A stretch of 64,000 nucleotides of DNA from Opitutaceae bacterium (GTDB lineage: Bacteria; Verrucomicrobiota; Verrucomicrobiia; Opitutales; Opitutaceae), in NCBI GenBank assembly GCA_019455245.1, contig JACFMR010000002.1, positions 1 through 64,000 of the forward strand, read 5' to 3'. Shown here piece after piece: positions 26,545 to 35,693 of this stretch. Position 1 is the first letter of the stretch, and each line of letters opens with the position of its first letter. A model generated the notes under the pieces. The model was not told where the DNA came from. It did no database searches and saw nothing but the letters and a program-made list of their open reading frames with translations. The position numbers and the translations under genes were made by a program.

Positions 26545-27147
26545 TCAGGCGGCGATGTCCAAGATCAAGCGGTCGAGAGCGTCGGCGTCAGTTTCGAGAT
26601 ACCTAGCGGTTGTAACGGGGGACGAATGCCCGAGAGCGCGCTGCGTGCGGATGAGATCGTGCCCGGACGCATCATAGACACGTCGCGCGAACGTCTTCCT
26701 CATCGAGTGAGTGGAGATTCTGGCCGCATCGATCCCGCAGGCCAAGCAGGCGGCGACGAGCATCCGGAAGGCTTGGGAGCGGTCCATGCCGGCCTCCCCG
26801 CTGCGGGAGGTGCCGAACAGCGGGCGGGCGGGGTCATCGATGCCGATGGCGGCCAAGTGGACGGCCAACGCCTTCCGGACGCCCTCGCCCAAGGGGACGC
26901 GGCGGCTGCGGACGGTTTTGCGATAGGCCCCCTGCCCGCCCTTCAAATCGCGGCGGGCCAGGGTGATTTCGTGGGCAACCGCCTCACCTTGCCCAACATG
27001 GTCCACAGTAACAGCGAGGAGTTCTTGGATGCGGAAGCCGGTGCCGCAACCGAGGGCCAAGAGGGCGGCGTCGCGGGTCCGGCCGTGGCTGGCGAAATGG
27101 GTCATCAAGGAGAAGTATTCGGGTTCGGTGAAGGGGCGGGCGCTCAT
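26545..27147 (-). CDS. Compact tyrosine recombinase (integrase catalytic domain only)
   Basis: A 200-residue tyrosine recombinase from the ATG at 27147 (MSARPFTEPEYF). All catalytic positions are present: arginine in CGTGFRIQELLAV, lysine in the following hairpin (RDLKGGQ or YRKTVRS), HSMRKTFARR (HxxR), the histidine of LGHSS and the nucleophile of TARYLE. The core-binding and arm-binding domains of usual integrases, about 120 residues or more, are missing. It is the only recombinase recognised in the element and so the best candidate for integration at the tRNA. It lies 5 kb from the left end, an unusual place, so another role such as resolution of internal sites is possible. Confidence 0.8.
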   Translation of the reverse strand: MSARPFTEPEYFSLMTHFASHGRTRDAALLALGCGTGFRIQELLAVTVDHVGQGEAVAHEITLARRDLKGGQGAYRKTVRSRRVPLGEGVRKALAVHLAAIGIDDPARPLFGTSRSGEAGMDRSQAFRMLVAACLACGIDAARISTHSMRKTFARRVYDASGHDLIRTQRALGHSSPVTTARYLETDADALDRLILDIAA

Positions 27148-27273
27148 AGGGCCAAGGGTTACGCCGCGATAGCGCCGGCTGATTACGGCGGCGGTTTCGG
27201 CGATGACGAAAAAGGCCCGGCCGGGTGACGCGCCACCCAAACCGGGCCCTTGCCTTGACCGACGCCGGTGGGA

Positions 27274-27792
27274 CTAGAGGGCGTCCTTGCAATAATGACT
27301 GCGCGCCGGCTTCGTGGAGAGCTTCTCCATACGCCCCCTGCGCAGCACATAGAGCGAAGCCTGCGTGATGATGCTGGGAGCCCCATCCTTGTAATCCCAG
27401 ACCGTCTGCTCAGTCGTGGCCGTGATCAAGGGCCAGGAGGGCTGCATGAGCGGCGAGTGAATCCACGCGCCGCCATACTCGTAGCAGACCTCCAACTGGG
27501 CCGAAGCCTCGAAGATCGGCAGGACATACATGGCAGCATCCGCGTGGATGAGCCCGACGTGGATGTGGCCGTCCTCAACGATGGCAAAGGCGTCCTTGCC
27601 CACGAGGTCGACGGTCTGCACGGCATTCGCCGGCAGGCCGTAGTTCTCAAGGGTCTGGACGTGGTAGCGGTTGTTGATGTGATCCTGGAGGATGGACTCC
27701 AAGGTCGCAGGAGCGCCCGCGAGGGCCTCCGAGCCGGTTGAGCCGGCGGACAAGACCGCGGCAGCGGCCTCGTGATTATGATTAGCTTTCAT
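27274..27792 (-). CDS. Hypothetical protein
   Basis: A 172-residue soluble protein without a family I recognise. It has an alanine- and glycine-rich N-terminal 25 residues, then a folded region with SILQDHINNRYHVQTLENYG, VDLVGKDAFAIVEDGHIHVG and a C-terminal WDYKDGAPSIITQASLYVLRR. No membrane segments or metal motifs are visible. A 31 bp hairpin sits upstream of its start. It is transcribed in the same direction as the recombinase, 126 bp upstream of it. Confidence 0.55.
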   Translation of the reverse strand: MKANHNHEAAAAVLSAGSTGSEALAGAPATLESILQDHINNRYHVQTLENYGLPANAVQTVDLVGKDAFAIVEDGHIHVGLIHADAAMYVLPIFEASAQLEVCYEYGGAWIHSPLMQPSWPLITATTEQTVWDYKDGAPSIITQASLYVLRRGRMEKLSTKPARSHYCKDAL

Positions 27793-27814
27793 ATTTACTA
27801 TGGGTTTGGGTTAA

Positions 27815-27845
27815 GGCTCCTGTCATGAAGGTTAGGACAGGTGCC
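27815..27845 (-). promoter_or_regulatory. Leader inverted repeat upstream of the 172-residue gene
   Basis: GGCTCCTGTC (27815-27824) and GACAGGTGCC (27836-27845) pair over 10 positions with one mismatch around an 11-base loop. The repeat lies 23 bp before the ATG. On the minus strand it contains TGTCCTAACC, which also occurs at the VWA promoter (52211-52220), so it may be a related operator. Confidence 0.45.
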
Positions 27846-28226
27846 ACATGCAGACACTAGCACGTCGGTTTCCGGGTCTGTTTTGGGCCCGGGGTCCCGT
27901 TTGAGGGGCCGACGATTCGACGTCGGGCCGCGACGCCGCGGGCAAATCCACCTGGGACTGCCCTCAATTCTAGCAGCAGGGGGTCCAAAAATGCGTTTTT
28001 TCTGATCATCAACCGCCCCAAACTACCCTTAATCCGTTTTTGTAATGCGCTTTACGTCCCATCAGCCGGAAGTAGAAAACCGGCCGAAAATCCTGCCAAT
28101 GCAAAGGCCTGAACCGGGTGAAACCGTGCGGTTCTGATCACGCAGAACCGAGCTTCAGCCCAATTCCCCTGATGGATGGATTGCCGACCCGCCCCCTCCG
28201 ACAGCCTGTGTCTCACCCCGGCGGCT
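27846..28226. other. Intergenic region
   Basis: No coding frame is supported. An AAAATGCGTTTTTTCTGATC-like sequence at about 27987 resembles the dispersed AAAAGTGCTTTT repeat with the same TTCTGATC tail. Nothing else was recognised. Confidence 0.45.
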
Positions 28227-28568
28227 ATGCTGGCCCCCATGCTTTTCCTCCAATTTTCCCCACATGGCCGGGCCCGGGCGCGGCAGCGCGCCGGCTGGAG
28301 CCGACAGGCCCTTGAACGAATGCTGGAGCATGTCGTTTTTGACGGGCTCGACGCCACGGAATGCACCGGGGCATTGCATCGCTACCTCGCCACCCTCCCG
28401 CAGCGCAAACCGGACCGCTTCGTGCGTGTTTATGGCGAACACATCTTTGTTTTCGGCCGGGAATCGACGCCCGACGTGGCCACCTTGGTCACCGTCCTGC
28501 ATCTTCCCCACCCGTTCCGTGCCGTCGCCCGCCGGGCCCGGGAAATGCGCCATTTCATGGTCGCCTGA
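28227..28568 (+). CDS. Small hypothetical protein
   Basis: A 113-residue protein from the ATG at 28227 (MLAPMLFLQFSPHGRARARQRAG); ATGs at 28176 and 28239 are alternatives. The sequence GWSRQALERMLEHVVF, RYLATLPQRKPDRFVRVYGEHIFVFGR and a C-terminal VTVLHLPHPFRAVARRAR resembles small beta-sheet proteins of the RelE/DUF4258 kind, with a helix followed by strands. No antitoxin is obvious next to it. It stands alone between the 172-residue gene and the DUF2779 gene. Confidence 0.5.
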   Translation: MLAPMLFLQFSPHGRARARQRAGWSRQALERMLEHVVFDGLDATECTGALHRYLATLPQRKPDRFVRVYGEHIFVFGRESTPDVATLVTVLHLPHPFRAVARRAREMRHFMVA

Positions 28569-28607
28569 GCCGGTCAGCGGGCAACCGGAAGCGGTTTATA
28601 GGACAAA

Positions 28608-28619
28608 AAAAGTGCTTTT
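28608..28619 (+). repeat. AAAAGTGCTTTT repeat, copy 4
   Basis: The motif lies 40 bp after the small hypothetical gene and 36 bp from the DUF2779 stop codon, in the gap between two convergent genes, as copy 3 does. Confidence 0.5.
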
Positions 28620-28655
28620 GCCCCCCTCTGATACCTACGCACGGTAGGTGGCCCC

Positions 28656-30152
28656 TTATCCCTTGGACCCGCCACGGAAGAACTCCCAGAGGCGCACTAG
28701 GGCCAGGGTGTCCATGCCACAATAGGCCAGAAGCTGCTGGCGGATCTCGGCCTTGCGCTCCGCCGGAGTGTCGGGCCGGATCGCCTCAGCGTAGGCGTCC
28801 ATCGCCATGCTGCCGTCCTGCACGCCTTCCAAATTGGCGTAGTTCATCTCCGGCACGGCGTTCGGCAGCACCGCCTTGATGCTCCAACTGCCCTGCTGGG
28901 CCGGATGGTAGTAGCGCTCGCGAGCGATCGGCAGCAGGTCAACCAGCCGCCCGTTGATGGCTTGCAGTTCCGGGGCCAGCCCGGGGTAGCGCTCCGCGAG
29001 TTCGCTGATCCTCGCCCGCTCAAAACCTACGTTGTAAACATAGATCGGGCCGCGCTGACCACAGGCTTGGATCAGGGCCTTGGCAAAGGGCCCGGTCGGA
29101 TCATCGCCGGAGAGATCGAGAAACTCCTCATGCGTCACCCGGCCGGCTGCCGTGAACAGATGCAGACTGAACTGAAACGGGATTTGCTGGTAGGGCCGCG
29201 TGCCGGCCCAGATGGGCACGGCGAACATCACCGTCTCGAAATCCAAAAACCGCGCCGGCAAACCATGGGGCTTGAGGTCGGCCGCCGCCCCTTTCGCGTC
29301 GAAATAGACCTTATTGGTCAGGGTCTGTGCTTTCACCAGCCGCTGCCGACCGTTAAGCAGAGCGTCCGGCACCTGACGCAGATCATCGACGCCGAGCGCC
29401 TCCAATTGCGTCCGCTGGCGTCCGGAAAGGTGCGGCAGCCAATTCACCGGATATTCCGGCTGCGGCAAATCCCGGCTGCAATAATTGCAGAACCCACACT
29501 CGAACGGCTCCCGACAGTGCGCGCCCATCGCGACGGTCGGCTCGCGCCGCTTGGCGGCGATTGCCTGAGCCTCCGCGAGCCATTGCCGAACCTCATCGGC
29601 CCGCCCCATCGCTTCCTCGGTCAGATCGGTTTCCATTAACAGCCCGCGGTAATCGCCGCCCCCGGGATAAACCCACGCACTGTCGATGCACGCCACCGCC
29701 ACCGAGTGCAGATTTACTCCCGCCGCCTGGGCGATAAAGGTCTGCACCGCCACGTCGTCGTGATGATAATCCTTCACGCTCGTCGAAGACTTGACCTCCA
29801 CCATCCGCCACGCCCGCCGGCCTTTGACCCGCACGGGCAACATCACGTCCGCGAACGCCAGGGCTCCCTCCGTGTGCAATCCGGCCTCGAAAATCGGCGC
29901 CTTGGCCTCGGAGAGCAACCGTTCAGTGCGGGCAAACGCCGCCGCGTAGCCCTCGGTCTGCGCATCGATCAGCGCCCCGCGGCCTTCCGGGTCGTAAATC
30001 CGACGTGCCACCTCGCCCACCTGATGGCCCGCCTGAAAACTCGCCTGGGTGGTCGGCGAGTCCTCGCGCAACTCGGGCCGGTGTATCTCCAACCAGAGCC
30101 GCTTCGGACATTGGCGGAAGGCGATGAGCTTGGATTTGGACAGGTTGTGCAT
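28656..30152 (-). CDS. DUF2779 protein: Cas4-like nuclease plus DEDD-type exonuclease domain
   Basis: A 498-residue protein. The N-terminal part has the iron-sulfur and PD-(D/E)XK layout of Cas4/AddB-like nucleases: FRQCPKRLWLE (Cys near 15), an acidic residue in AFADVML, MVEVKSS (about 118-123), and a cysteine cluster CREPFECGFCNYC (about 213-225). The C-terminal part begins with FLDFETVMFA (about 295), the DxE of an RNase H-like DEDD exonuclease, and ends with CGMDTLALV. This combination is characteristic of DUF2779 proteins, whose function is not established. A GGACA-type operator lies 25 bp upstream, tying it to the island's WYL regulator. A role in DNA processing or defence is inferred. 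Confidence 0.82.
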   Translation of the reverse strand: MHNLSKSKLIAFRQCPKRLWLEIHRPELREDSPTTQASFQAGHQVGEVARRIYDPEGRGALIDAQTEGYAAAFARTERLLSEAKAPIFEAGLHTEGALAFADVMLPVRVKGRRAWRMVEVKSSTSVKDYHHDDVAVQTFIAQAAGVNLHSVAVACIDSAWVYPGGGDYRGLLMETDLTEEAMGRADEVRQWLAEAQAIAAKRREPTVAMGAHCREPFECGFCNYCSRDLPQPEYPVNWLPHLSGRQRTQLEALGVDDLRQVPDALLNGRQRLVKAQTLTNKVYFDAKGAAADLKPHGLPARFLDFETVMFAVPIWAGTRPYQQIPFQFSLHLFTAAGRVTHEEFLDLSGDDPTGPFAKALIQACGQRGPIYVYNVGFERARISELAERYPGLAPELQAINGRLVDLLPIARERYYHPAQQGSWSIKAVLPNAVPEMNYANLEGVQDGSMAMDAYAEAIRPDTPAERKAEIRQQLLAYCGMDTLALVRLWEFFRGGSKG

Positions 30153-30176
30153 GGGGCGATGTTAGCCGCATGGGTC

Positions 30177-30191
30177 AGACACCGGCTGTCC
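30177..30191. promoter_or_regulatory. WYL-type operator in front of the DUF2779 gene
   Basis: The 15 bp site is AGACA-CCGGC-TGTCC, one mismatch from the inverted repeat GGACA-N5-TGTCC found before the WYL gene (32264) and before the VWA operon (52201). It lies 25 bp before the start codon. Confidence 0.6.
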
Positions 30192-30213
30192 GGTGGCATG
30201 GCTCATTGATCGA

Positions 30214-31179
30214 TTATTTCGAGCCAATGGCATCGACTGAAGGGAGGCTAAATGCCTGTCCATTCTTGGAAATCTCCCGCGGGAGGGAGGGAGCGTTGCG
30301 GCGGAAGTGACGCTTGATTTTGTCATGCCATTGCCAGGCAAACCAACCCGAAGCCGCAGCATTGAGGTCCATGACCAGATGTTGGGCGTAATTGGGCAAC
30401 GCGATGGGCAAATCCTTGTACGGTGTCCAGCCATCGACATGGGAATCAATTGCCAGATGTGTCGTCACGCCGATCCAACATCCGCGGATCATCCCCGCAT
30501 GGAAACGTTGGGACAAGCCGTGCAGACGGTCCCATAGAGGAAGATGCTCATCCGGCAGATTACAATACAGCAACCGTTGCAGACTAAAAAGCGATGTGAA
30601 TGCGCTCTCCGCCGCCAAGCCGATGAAGATGGAATGAAACCAGATGCTGCGATGTCCACCGATTCCCAGCAAATCAATGTCCGCATCGATAAACCCGCCG
30701 TCTCCCGCGCCGCCAATCAGCACGAACCCGATGCACGAGCCCAGGAAAGCCATCGTCAAGTCAATGGTCAACGATGCTGAAGCTCCGGAAAATGAGGCGA
30801 TAAAATCCTTCGCATCTGTGAAGGCTTTGCTCACCCGGGACCAGATTGCATTCAATTTCCCCCAGAGTCTCCGGCACAGATCCTTCACGTAGGTGGTTAA
30901 TTCGCCTGAACAGAGTGCTCGGAATATCTGCTTGAACTCGCGCCATGTCCCTCGGGCAACGCACTCAATCAGATCGAATAATCTGATGGCTCTGCTGGCC
31001 ATGGTTCCGATCGTATGCCCAGCCGACTGGACCAACCAACCGCGTAACTGTGACGCATCAGTTCGCCTGATTGCCCAGAGGGCTTCCCCGTAAAATCTCT
31101 CCCAAGTTTCACGTTGTCGCGTATTCCGATCCCCGTGTGATCCAAGGTAATCAGCAAGGGAGCAGGCTTCAGCGTTCAT
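30214..31179 (-). CDS. Predicted membrane protein, YdjM/DUF457-like
   Basis: A 321-residue protein, AT-richer than its neighbours. After a charged N-terminal half there are hydrophobic segments beginning at LTIDLTMAFLGSCIGFVLIGG. The motif GGFIDADIDLLGIGGHRSIWFHS, and later THLAIDSHVDGWTP, place aspartates and histidines as in the YdjM-type membrane-bound metal-dependent hydrolases (DUF457). Its function is unknown. It lies downstream of the WYL gene by about 100 bp in the same direction and may be co-transcribed. Base composition suggests it was acquired separately. Confidence 0.55.
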   Translation of the reverse strand: MNAEACSLADYLGSHGDRNTRQRETWERFYGEALWAIRRTDASQLRGWLVQSAGHTIGTMASRAIRLFDLIECVARGTWREFKQIFRALCSGELTTYVKDLCRRLWGKLNAIWSRVSKAFTDAKDFIASFSGASASLTIDLTMAFLGSCIGFVLIGGAGDGGFIDADIDLLGIGGHRSIWFHSIFIGLAAESAFTSLFSLQRLLYCNLPDEHLPLWDRLHGLSQRFHAGMIRGCWIGVTTHLAIDSHVDGWTPYKDLPIALPNYAQHLVMDLNAAASGWFAWQWHDKIKRHFRRNAPSLPREISKNGQAFSLPSVDAIGSK

Positions 31180-31275
31180 CGGGTCACACCTGATTGGGGT
31201 CGTTGCGAACTACATTCCAACCGATGCAAGACTGCTGTCATATCTGAGTAGATCTATTCCCTTGGAATCGACCGT

Positions 31276-32262
31276 TCAATACCGCGCGGCAGTGGCCTTG
31301 GCGGCGGCCTTGATCTGGTGGCGGAGCTCCTTGGGGGCGATGACCTCCGCCGCGTCGGCCCAGCCCAATACCCAGCGGCAGATTTCATCCAGACTGTTCA
31401 GGTGCAGCCGCAGCTCCAGACCGCCGGCCGGTAGTTCCTTGAACTCCTGGGTTTCATGCCAGAAGCGCTCGCGGATCTTCGCCGCCGCTTCCGCATTGAA
31501 GCGGATCACCACCCGATGATCGCCCGTGCCCACAAAGGCACCGAACGATTTGGCGTAGTATTTTTCAGGGGTGAAATCCGCCGGCTTGGTGAACTGCCAT
31601 GCCGTCACGGTCACCTTCTTCATCCGGCTGACGGCAAAGGTGCGCAGGGCCTGCTTGTCCGCATCCAGGCCGATGACATACCACGCGTTCTCGCGGTTCG
31701 CCAGGTGGTAGGGCTGCATCCGACGGGTCTCGGGTTCGGTGTTCTGCGGTTTCAGGTAGACGAACTCGATCTCCCGGTGATCGCGCACCGCCAGACTCAA
31801 CCGCTCGAAGATTTGCAGGTCGGCCTTGCTGAGTCCCTGGTGGTGAAATGACACGTTGGCGTAGCCAGCGTCAGCGGAAAAGCTGACCTGATCGCGCAGC
31901 CCCGCCGCCAGCTTGTCGAAGGCATGGGTCAACTGGTCGTGATAGGGCGTGCCTCGGTAGGGTTCGAGGGCCTTGCGTGCCACCAGCAGCGCCAGCAGTT
32001 CACCCTCGCTCACCTGCACCGTGGGGAAGTTCTTGACCGGATACGCATACCGCCAGGCGTAGATCGTTGCGTCGTATTCGACCGGCAGGCCGAGCTGGTC
32101 GCGCATGAATTCCAGGTCGCGGGAGATCGTCTTGGTCGAAACCTCCAGCAAACGCGCCAGCTTGGTGCAGTTGGTCAGGTGGCCATCCTGCAACTCCTCG
32201 TGGATGCGCAGCATCCGCGCCAGCGGCGGCCGGGAGTTGGGGAGCTTGGCACCCTGGGCCAT
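31276..32262 (-). CDS. WYL-domain transcriptional regulator
   Basis: A 328-residue regulator of the YafY/PafB class. The N-terminal helix-turn-helix is LTNCTKLARLLEVSTKTISRDLEFM (residues about 28-52), followed by the WYL domain (HREIEFVYLKPQNTEPETRRMQPYHLANRENAWYVIGLD) and the C-terminal WCX region (HRVVIRFNAEAAAKIRERFW). WYL proteins control many phage-defence islands and sense nucleic-acid ligands. An inverted repeat GGACA-N5-TGTCC touches its start codon and recurs before two other island genes, so it probably represses itself and these genes. It follows the Res gene by 50 bp in the same direction. Confidence 0.88.
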   Translation of the reverse strand: MAQGAKLPNSRPPLARMLRIHEELQDGHLTNCTKLARLLEVSTKTISRDLEFMRDQLGLPVEYDATIYAWRYAYPVKNFPTVQVSEGELLALLVARKALEPYRGTPYHDQLTHAFDKLAAGLRDQVSFSADAGYANVSFHHQGLSKADLQIFERLSLAVRDHREIEFVYLKPQNTEPETRRMQPYHLANRENAWYVIGLDADKQALRTFAVSRMKKVTVTAWQFTKPADFTPEKYYAKSFGAFVGTGDHRVVIRFNAEAAAKIRERFWHETQEFKELPAGGLELRLHLNSLDEICRWVLGWADAAEVIAPKELRHQIKAAAKATAARY

Positions 32263-32263
32263 A

Positions 32264-32278
32264 GGACAGCCAGTGTCC
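32264..32278. promoter_or_regulatory. Autoregulatory operator at the WYL start codon
   Basis: GGACAGCCAGTGTCC is a perfect inverted repeat of GGACA around five bases, one base before the ATG. It occupies the place of a ribosome site, so the transcript may be leaderless or the site may overlap transcription start. Confidence 0.65.
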
Positions 32279-32312
32279 GGGGCCGGCGGTAGAATGCAAC
32301 TTTTACTGCGGC

Positions 32313-35300
32313 CTAAGAAGCAGCTGCAATCAGTGCACTTAGGTAAGCGTCCCGGTCTGCGTCCATAAAAAGCACATGGCGCGATTCGAGGTCAGCCTGG
32401 GTAATCTTGCCACCAAGATTCAGAATGTCTGTGAAAGGCGTGCCCGAAAGAATAAAGGCGTTAAGCGTGAGGCTCGGGTCGTTGAGCTGCTTTTCAACGT
32501 TCTTGATCTCGCGGTAGAGGCGGAGCTTGGGGTGGTCGAGGTCCACGTTGCGGATGCCCTTGGGATCGACGAAGCTCAACCACTGCTTGCCCGTCGTCTC
32601 GTCCACCAGCCAAAGTAGGAAGTCGGGGTAGAAGTTACCCGCCGTGGCGAAGCCGATACCCTTGTCCTTGGTCGCGGCGTTGCGGAGCAGGTAGAGGCTG
32701 CGGCCTCCGATGGCTTTTTTGCCTGCCTCGGAACGGTAAAAGGCCTCCAGATCGCGCACGAAACGAACCTCGCTGAGGCCGTCGAAGGCGAGCGGGCGCA
32801 TTTTGAAGGGCAACACGTCCGGGGCCTCCAGGTGCAACAAGGGATAGTAGAGGTGACGGTCGAAACAGATCGCGACCATCTGGTTTGCCGACCACTTACC
32901 CGCCTCGCCGATTTTGCCAGCCGCGACGATCTCTTGCAGGGCTTGGAGGCGCTGAAGGTAGGCGGTGCCGTCGTCGGTGTCCTCGATCTCGAAGTGGTAG
33001 AGCTTGAGCATCGAGCCGTGGTCGGCGGCGAGCGAGATGACTTCGTAGAACTGACCTTCGTAGGCGTTTTTCAGCGCCTGATAAAAGCGCTCGGTGAAGT
33101 CGGTGAGGAGCTGGATCAGGATGTCTTCCTGTTTCCGCACATCCTCCATGCGCCGAATGACGAGTTCGGACGCGGGGACGTAGAGGGTATACCAGCCTGC
33201 ACCGCCGAGGCAGAAGGTTTTGAGCCGTTCCTGATCCACCCGCAGGTTGCTCCAACTGCTGAGGAGTTTGTGCTCCTGCACGGCAAGGAAGATGCGATCC
33301 CAGTCGAAGAATTGCATGGCCTCGGTGGAAAGCTTGCCGGTCTGGCGAGCATCCTTGGGCTTGGCCGCGCCTCGGGCCTCTCCGCTGGCGAGAGCTTGGA
33401 TGCGGGGGTAAAGATCGACCACCACGTGGGGCGTCTTGATCTTCGAGCGGCCGGTCTCGGCGTCGATGAAGGCCGGTGGCACTTCGTAGAGCGACGGGTA
33501 GTGGGTGCGCTTAAAGCCGTGTTTCTGGTTGTCCTTGTAACCGTCCTTGAGGCGAAGGGTTTTGAGGGACTTGGCCGGGAGGTTCGCGCGGGTGGGAAAA
33601 TCGAGTTCGAGGATCTCGTCGGTCGGCGTGATGCCTTCCTCGCGGAGGTAGTCCTTGAACTTCGCCATGTAGTCGGCGCGAACGCCGAAGATGTTGAGCG
33701 TTTCGAGCTTTTCGAGGTTCAGGCCCTTGGGCAGTTCGCCCTTGGGCGTGCGCTTGAGCGAGAAGCCCCGTCCCTTGAGTCGCACGCCACGGCCGAAGAG
33801 CTGGATGATCTGCGAGCCTTCGCCCTGGCCCATGTTGAGCAGGCCCATCGTCGAGACGCGCCAACTACTCCAGCCCTCGGTGAACTTACGCGAGCCGATG
33901 AGCACGTTGAGCCGGCTGTCCTTGGCGTTGATGGTGCCGAAGAGCGCGCCGCCAAAGCTGTCCTCCTCCAGGTCGAAGGCCCCGCCGCGCTCCGCGTCGG
34001 CCAGATTAAAGAACTTCGAGTCGTCGCCGATGTTGATCAGACCGAAGGGATCGGACTCACCGACTTTCAGCGCCAGCTCACCCTTGCTGTTCTTCACGTT
34101 GACGAGCTTGAGCCGCTGCGCGCCGTTGGCGTTGAAGAGGCGCTTGAGGATGTCGGTGAAGATGGACTCCGCGCTCTCGCCCATAAGGGGGAGGAAACGC
34201 TTCTCAAAAATGTTCTTCTTACTGCGCTCATCGACGATTTGCGCCCGGTCAGCGATGAGGTCCGTGATCCAGCCGAGGGTGCGGGAGCCGTGGTTGAGGA
34301 AATCGGCGAGGAAGCGGACGACGGTGAGGATGTCGGAGTCGTCGTCGCTGACTTTGTTGCCGACGAAGACCCAGAGCGGTTTCTCGATGTTAAAATCGGT
34401 GAGGGCCGCGCGCTGCGTTTCCCACAGGCGTATCTGCTGATAAAAGCTGAGCAAGCAGGCGGTAAAGTAGAGGGCGACGCGGTCTTCGTCCTTGTCGTCG
34501 GGCAGATTGAGGATGAGGAACTCCTTACCGTAGCCGTCCTCGTAGAAGAATTTGTAGGAGTAATCGAAGGCCGTGCATTTCGCGTAGATCTCACGCATGG
34601 CCATGGCGCGGGCGGTTTCCTTTTCAGAATCGGATAGCGTCACCGTCGCCATTTGCTCTGCGGTAATCTCTCGGAGACGGGTCGTGTTGTAGGTGACCTT
34701 GGCCTTCTTTTCTCGAAGTTCCTTTTCCGCGCTGGCGACAGTATGGCCCTTGCCGACGGCTTGGCCGAAGGTGGCGGAATACTCGAAGGCAAAGCCGCGA
34801 CTGATGATAGCGTTTCGCCTGCGCATCCAGGCATCCGCATTTTTACCGGTGCCGCGATGGCCTTCGTCCACAAGCACGAGGTTGTCGCCCTCAAAGGCTT
34901 CGACCGAGACGGTCTTGTCGCCCATCTCGTCGGCGAGCTTGTTGATGTCGATGATTTCGAGGGTGCCCTTGAGGGCGCGGGTTTTGTCTTTCTCGAAGTA
35001 GCCGACGAGGCTGAAACCGGAGAGCTGGGCCTCGCTCAAGTGCTGGGCGGACAGGCCCTCGTTGGGCGTGAGCAGGATGATCTTGTCCGGGAGCACACCC
35101 TTCCGGCCCGCTTGATAGTGGTGCAGGTATTGGAGGATGTTGACGTGGAGGAGGAGGGTTTTGCCGCTGCCGGTGGCGTTCCAGAACGCGAGGCGGTTGA
35201 GGTCGTCGGCCGTGAATGGGGCGAAACGCACCTCGGTCTGGTCGGAGTGGAAGGCGTCGAGGGCGGCGTTGAGGCCGTCCAGAAGTTGCTGGCGGCGATT

Positions 35301-35690
35301 GAAATACCAATCGAGGTAGATCTCCGTGAAGAGGAGCGAGAGGTATTGGAAATACTTGAGCTGGAGGATGTGACCCTCGCGCTTGTTGCGGGCGGCGGTG
35401 ATGGTCTGCCAATGGCGGACGATGGAGAGGTCGTAGCGGCGCAGCTCCGGTTCCGTGATCCGGTCGATGTTGAAGAGGTTGGCGGTGAGCTGGTGAAAAA
35501 ACAGCGTCTGCCCGTCTTCGTGCAGGCCTTCCCACCGATCTTCGCCGAGGCGCTCTTTGAGCTTTTGCAGCGAGTCACCGTGGAAAAAGCCGAGCAGCCA
35601 GCGGTTGAGCACCAGGTCTTGGTGGAAACTGCGGGGACGCGCGGAAGATCGGGAGGAGCGGGCGGTGGATTTGGCGGTGGCGCGGGCCAT
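32313..35690 (-). CDS. Type III restriction Res-like helicase-nuclease
   Basis: A 1125-residue DEAD/DEAH helicase. Walker A is FWNATGSGKT (about 169-178), motif II is LVLVDEGHRG (about 272) and motif III-like FEYSATFGQ follows; motif VI-like IQLFGRGVRLKGRG is near residue 630. The C-terminal part has YPDFLLWL then LSFVDPKG (about 1030-1050), a PD-(D/E)XK nuclease as in type III Res subunits. It ends the six-gene operon, 3 bases after RhuM and behind the methyltransferase. It would translocate on and cut DNA that lacks the cognate methylation. Its precise cleavage mode is inferred from the family. Confidence 0.85.
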   Translation of the reverse strand: MARATAKSTARSSRSSARPRSFHQDLVLNRWLLGFFHGDSLQKLKERLGEDRWEGLHEDGQTLFFHQLTANLFNIDRITEPELRRYDLSIVRHWQTITAARNKREGHILQLKYFQYLSLLFTEIYLDWYFNRRQQLLDGLNAALDAFHSDQTEVRFAPFTADDLNRLAFWNATGSGKTLLLHVNILQYLHHYQAGRKGVLPDKIILLTPNEGLSAQHLSEAQLSGFSLVGYFEKDKTRALKGTLEIIDINKLADEMGDKTVSVEAFEGDNLVLVDEGHRGTGKNADAWMRRRNAIISRGFAFEYSATFGQAVGKGHTVASAEKELREKKAKVTYNTTRLREITAEQMATVTLSDSEKETARAMAMREIYAKCTAFDYSYKFFYEDGYGKEFLILNLPDDKDEDRVALYFTACLLSFYQQIRLWETQRAALTDFNIEKPLWVFVGNKVSDDDSDILTVVRFLADFLNHGSRTLGWITDLIADRAQIVDERSKKNIFEKRFLPLMGESAESIFTDILKRLFNANGAQRLKLVNVKNSKGELALKVGESDPFGLINIGDDSKFFNLADAERGGAFDLEEDSFGGALFGTINAKDSRLNVLIGSRKFTEGWSSWRVSTMGLLNMGQGEGSQIIQLFGRGVRLKGRGFSLKRTPKGELPKGLNLEKLETLNIFGVRADYMAKFKDYLREEGITPTDEILELDFPTRANLPAKSLKTLRLKDGYKDNQKHGFKRTHYPSLYEVPPAFIDAETGRSKIKTPHVVVDLYPRIQALASGEARGAAKPKDARQTGKLSTEAMQFFDWDRIFLAVQEHKLLSSWSNLRVDQERLKTFCLGGAGWYTLYVPASELVIRRMEDVRKQEDILIQLLTDFTERFYQALKNAYEGQFYEVISLAADHGSMLKLYHFEIEDTDDGTAYLQRLQALQEIVAAGKIGEAGKWSANQMVAICFDRHLYYPLLHLEAPDVLPFKMRPLAFDGLSEVRFVRDLEAFYRSEAGKKAIGGRSLYLLRNAATKDKGIGFATAGNFYPDFLLWLVDETTGKQWLSFVDPKGIRNVDLDHPKLRLYREIKNVEKQLNDPSLTLNAFILSGTPFTDILNLGGKITQADLESRHVLFMDADRDAYLSALIAAAS

Positions 35691-35693
35691 GAG

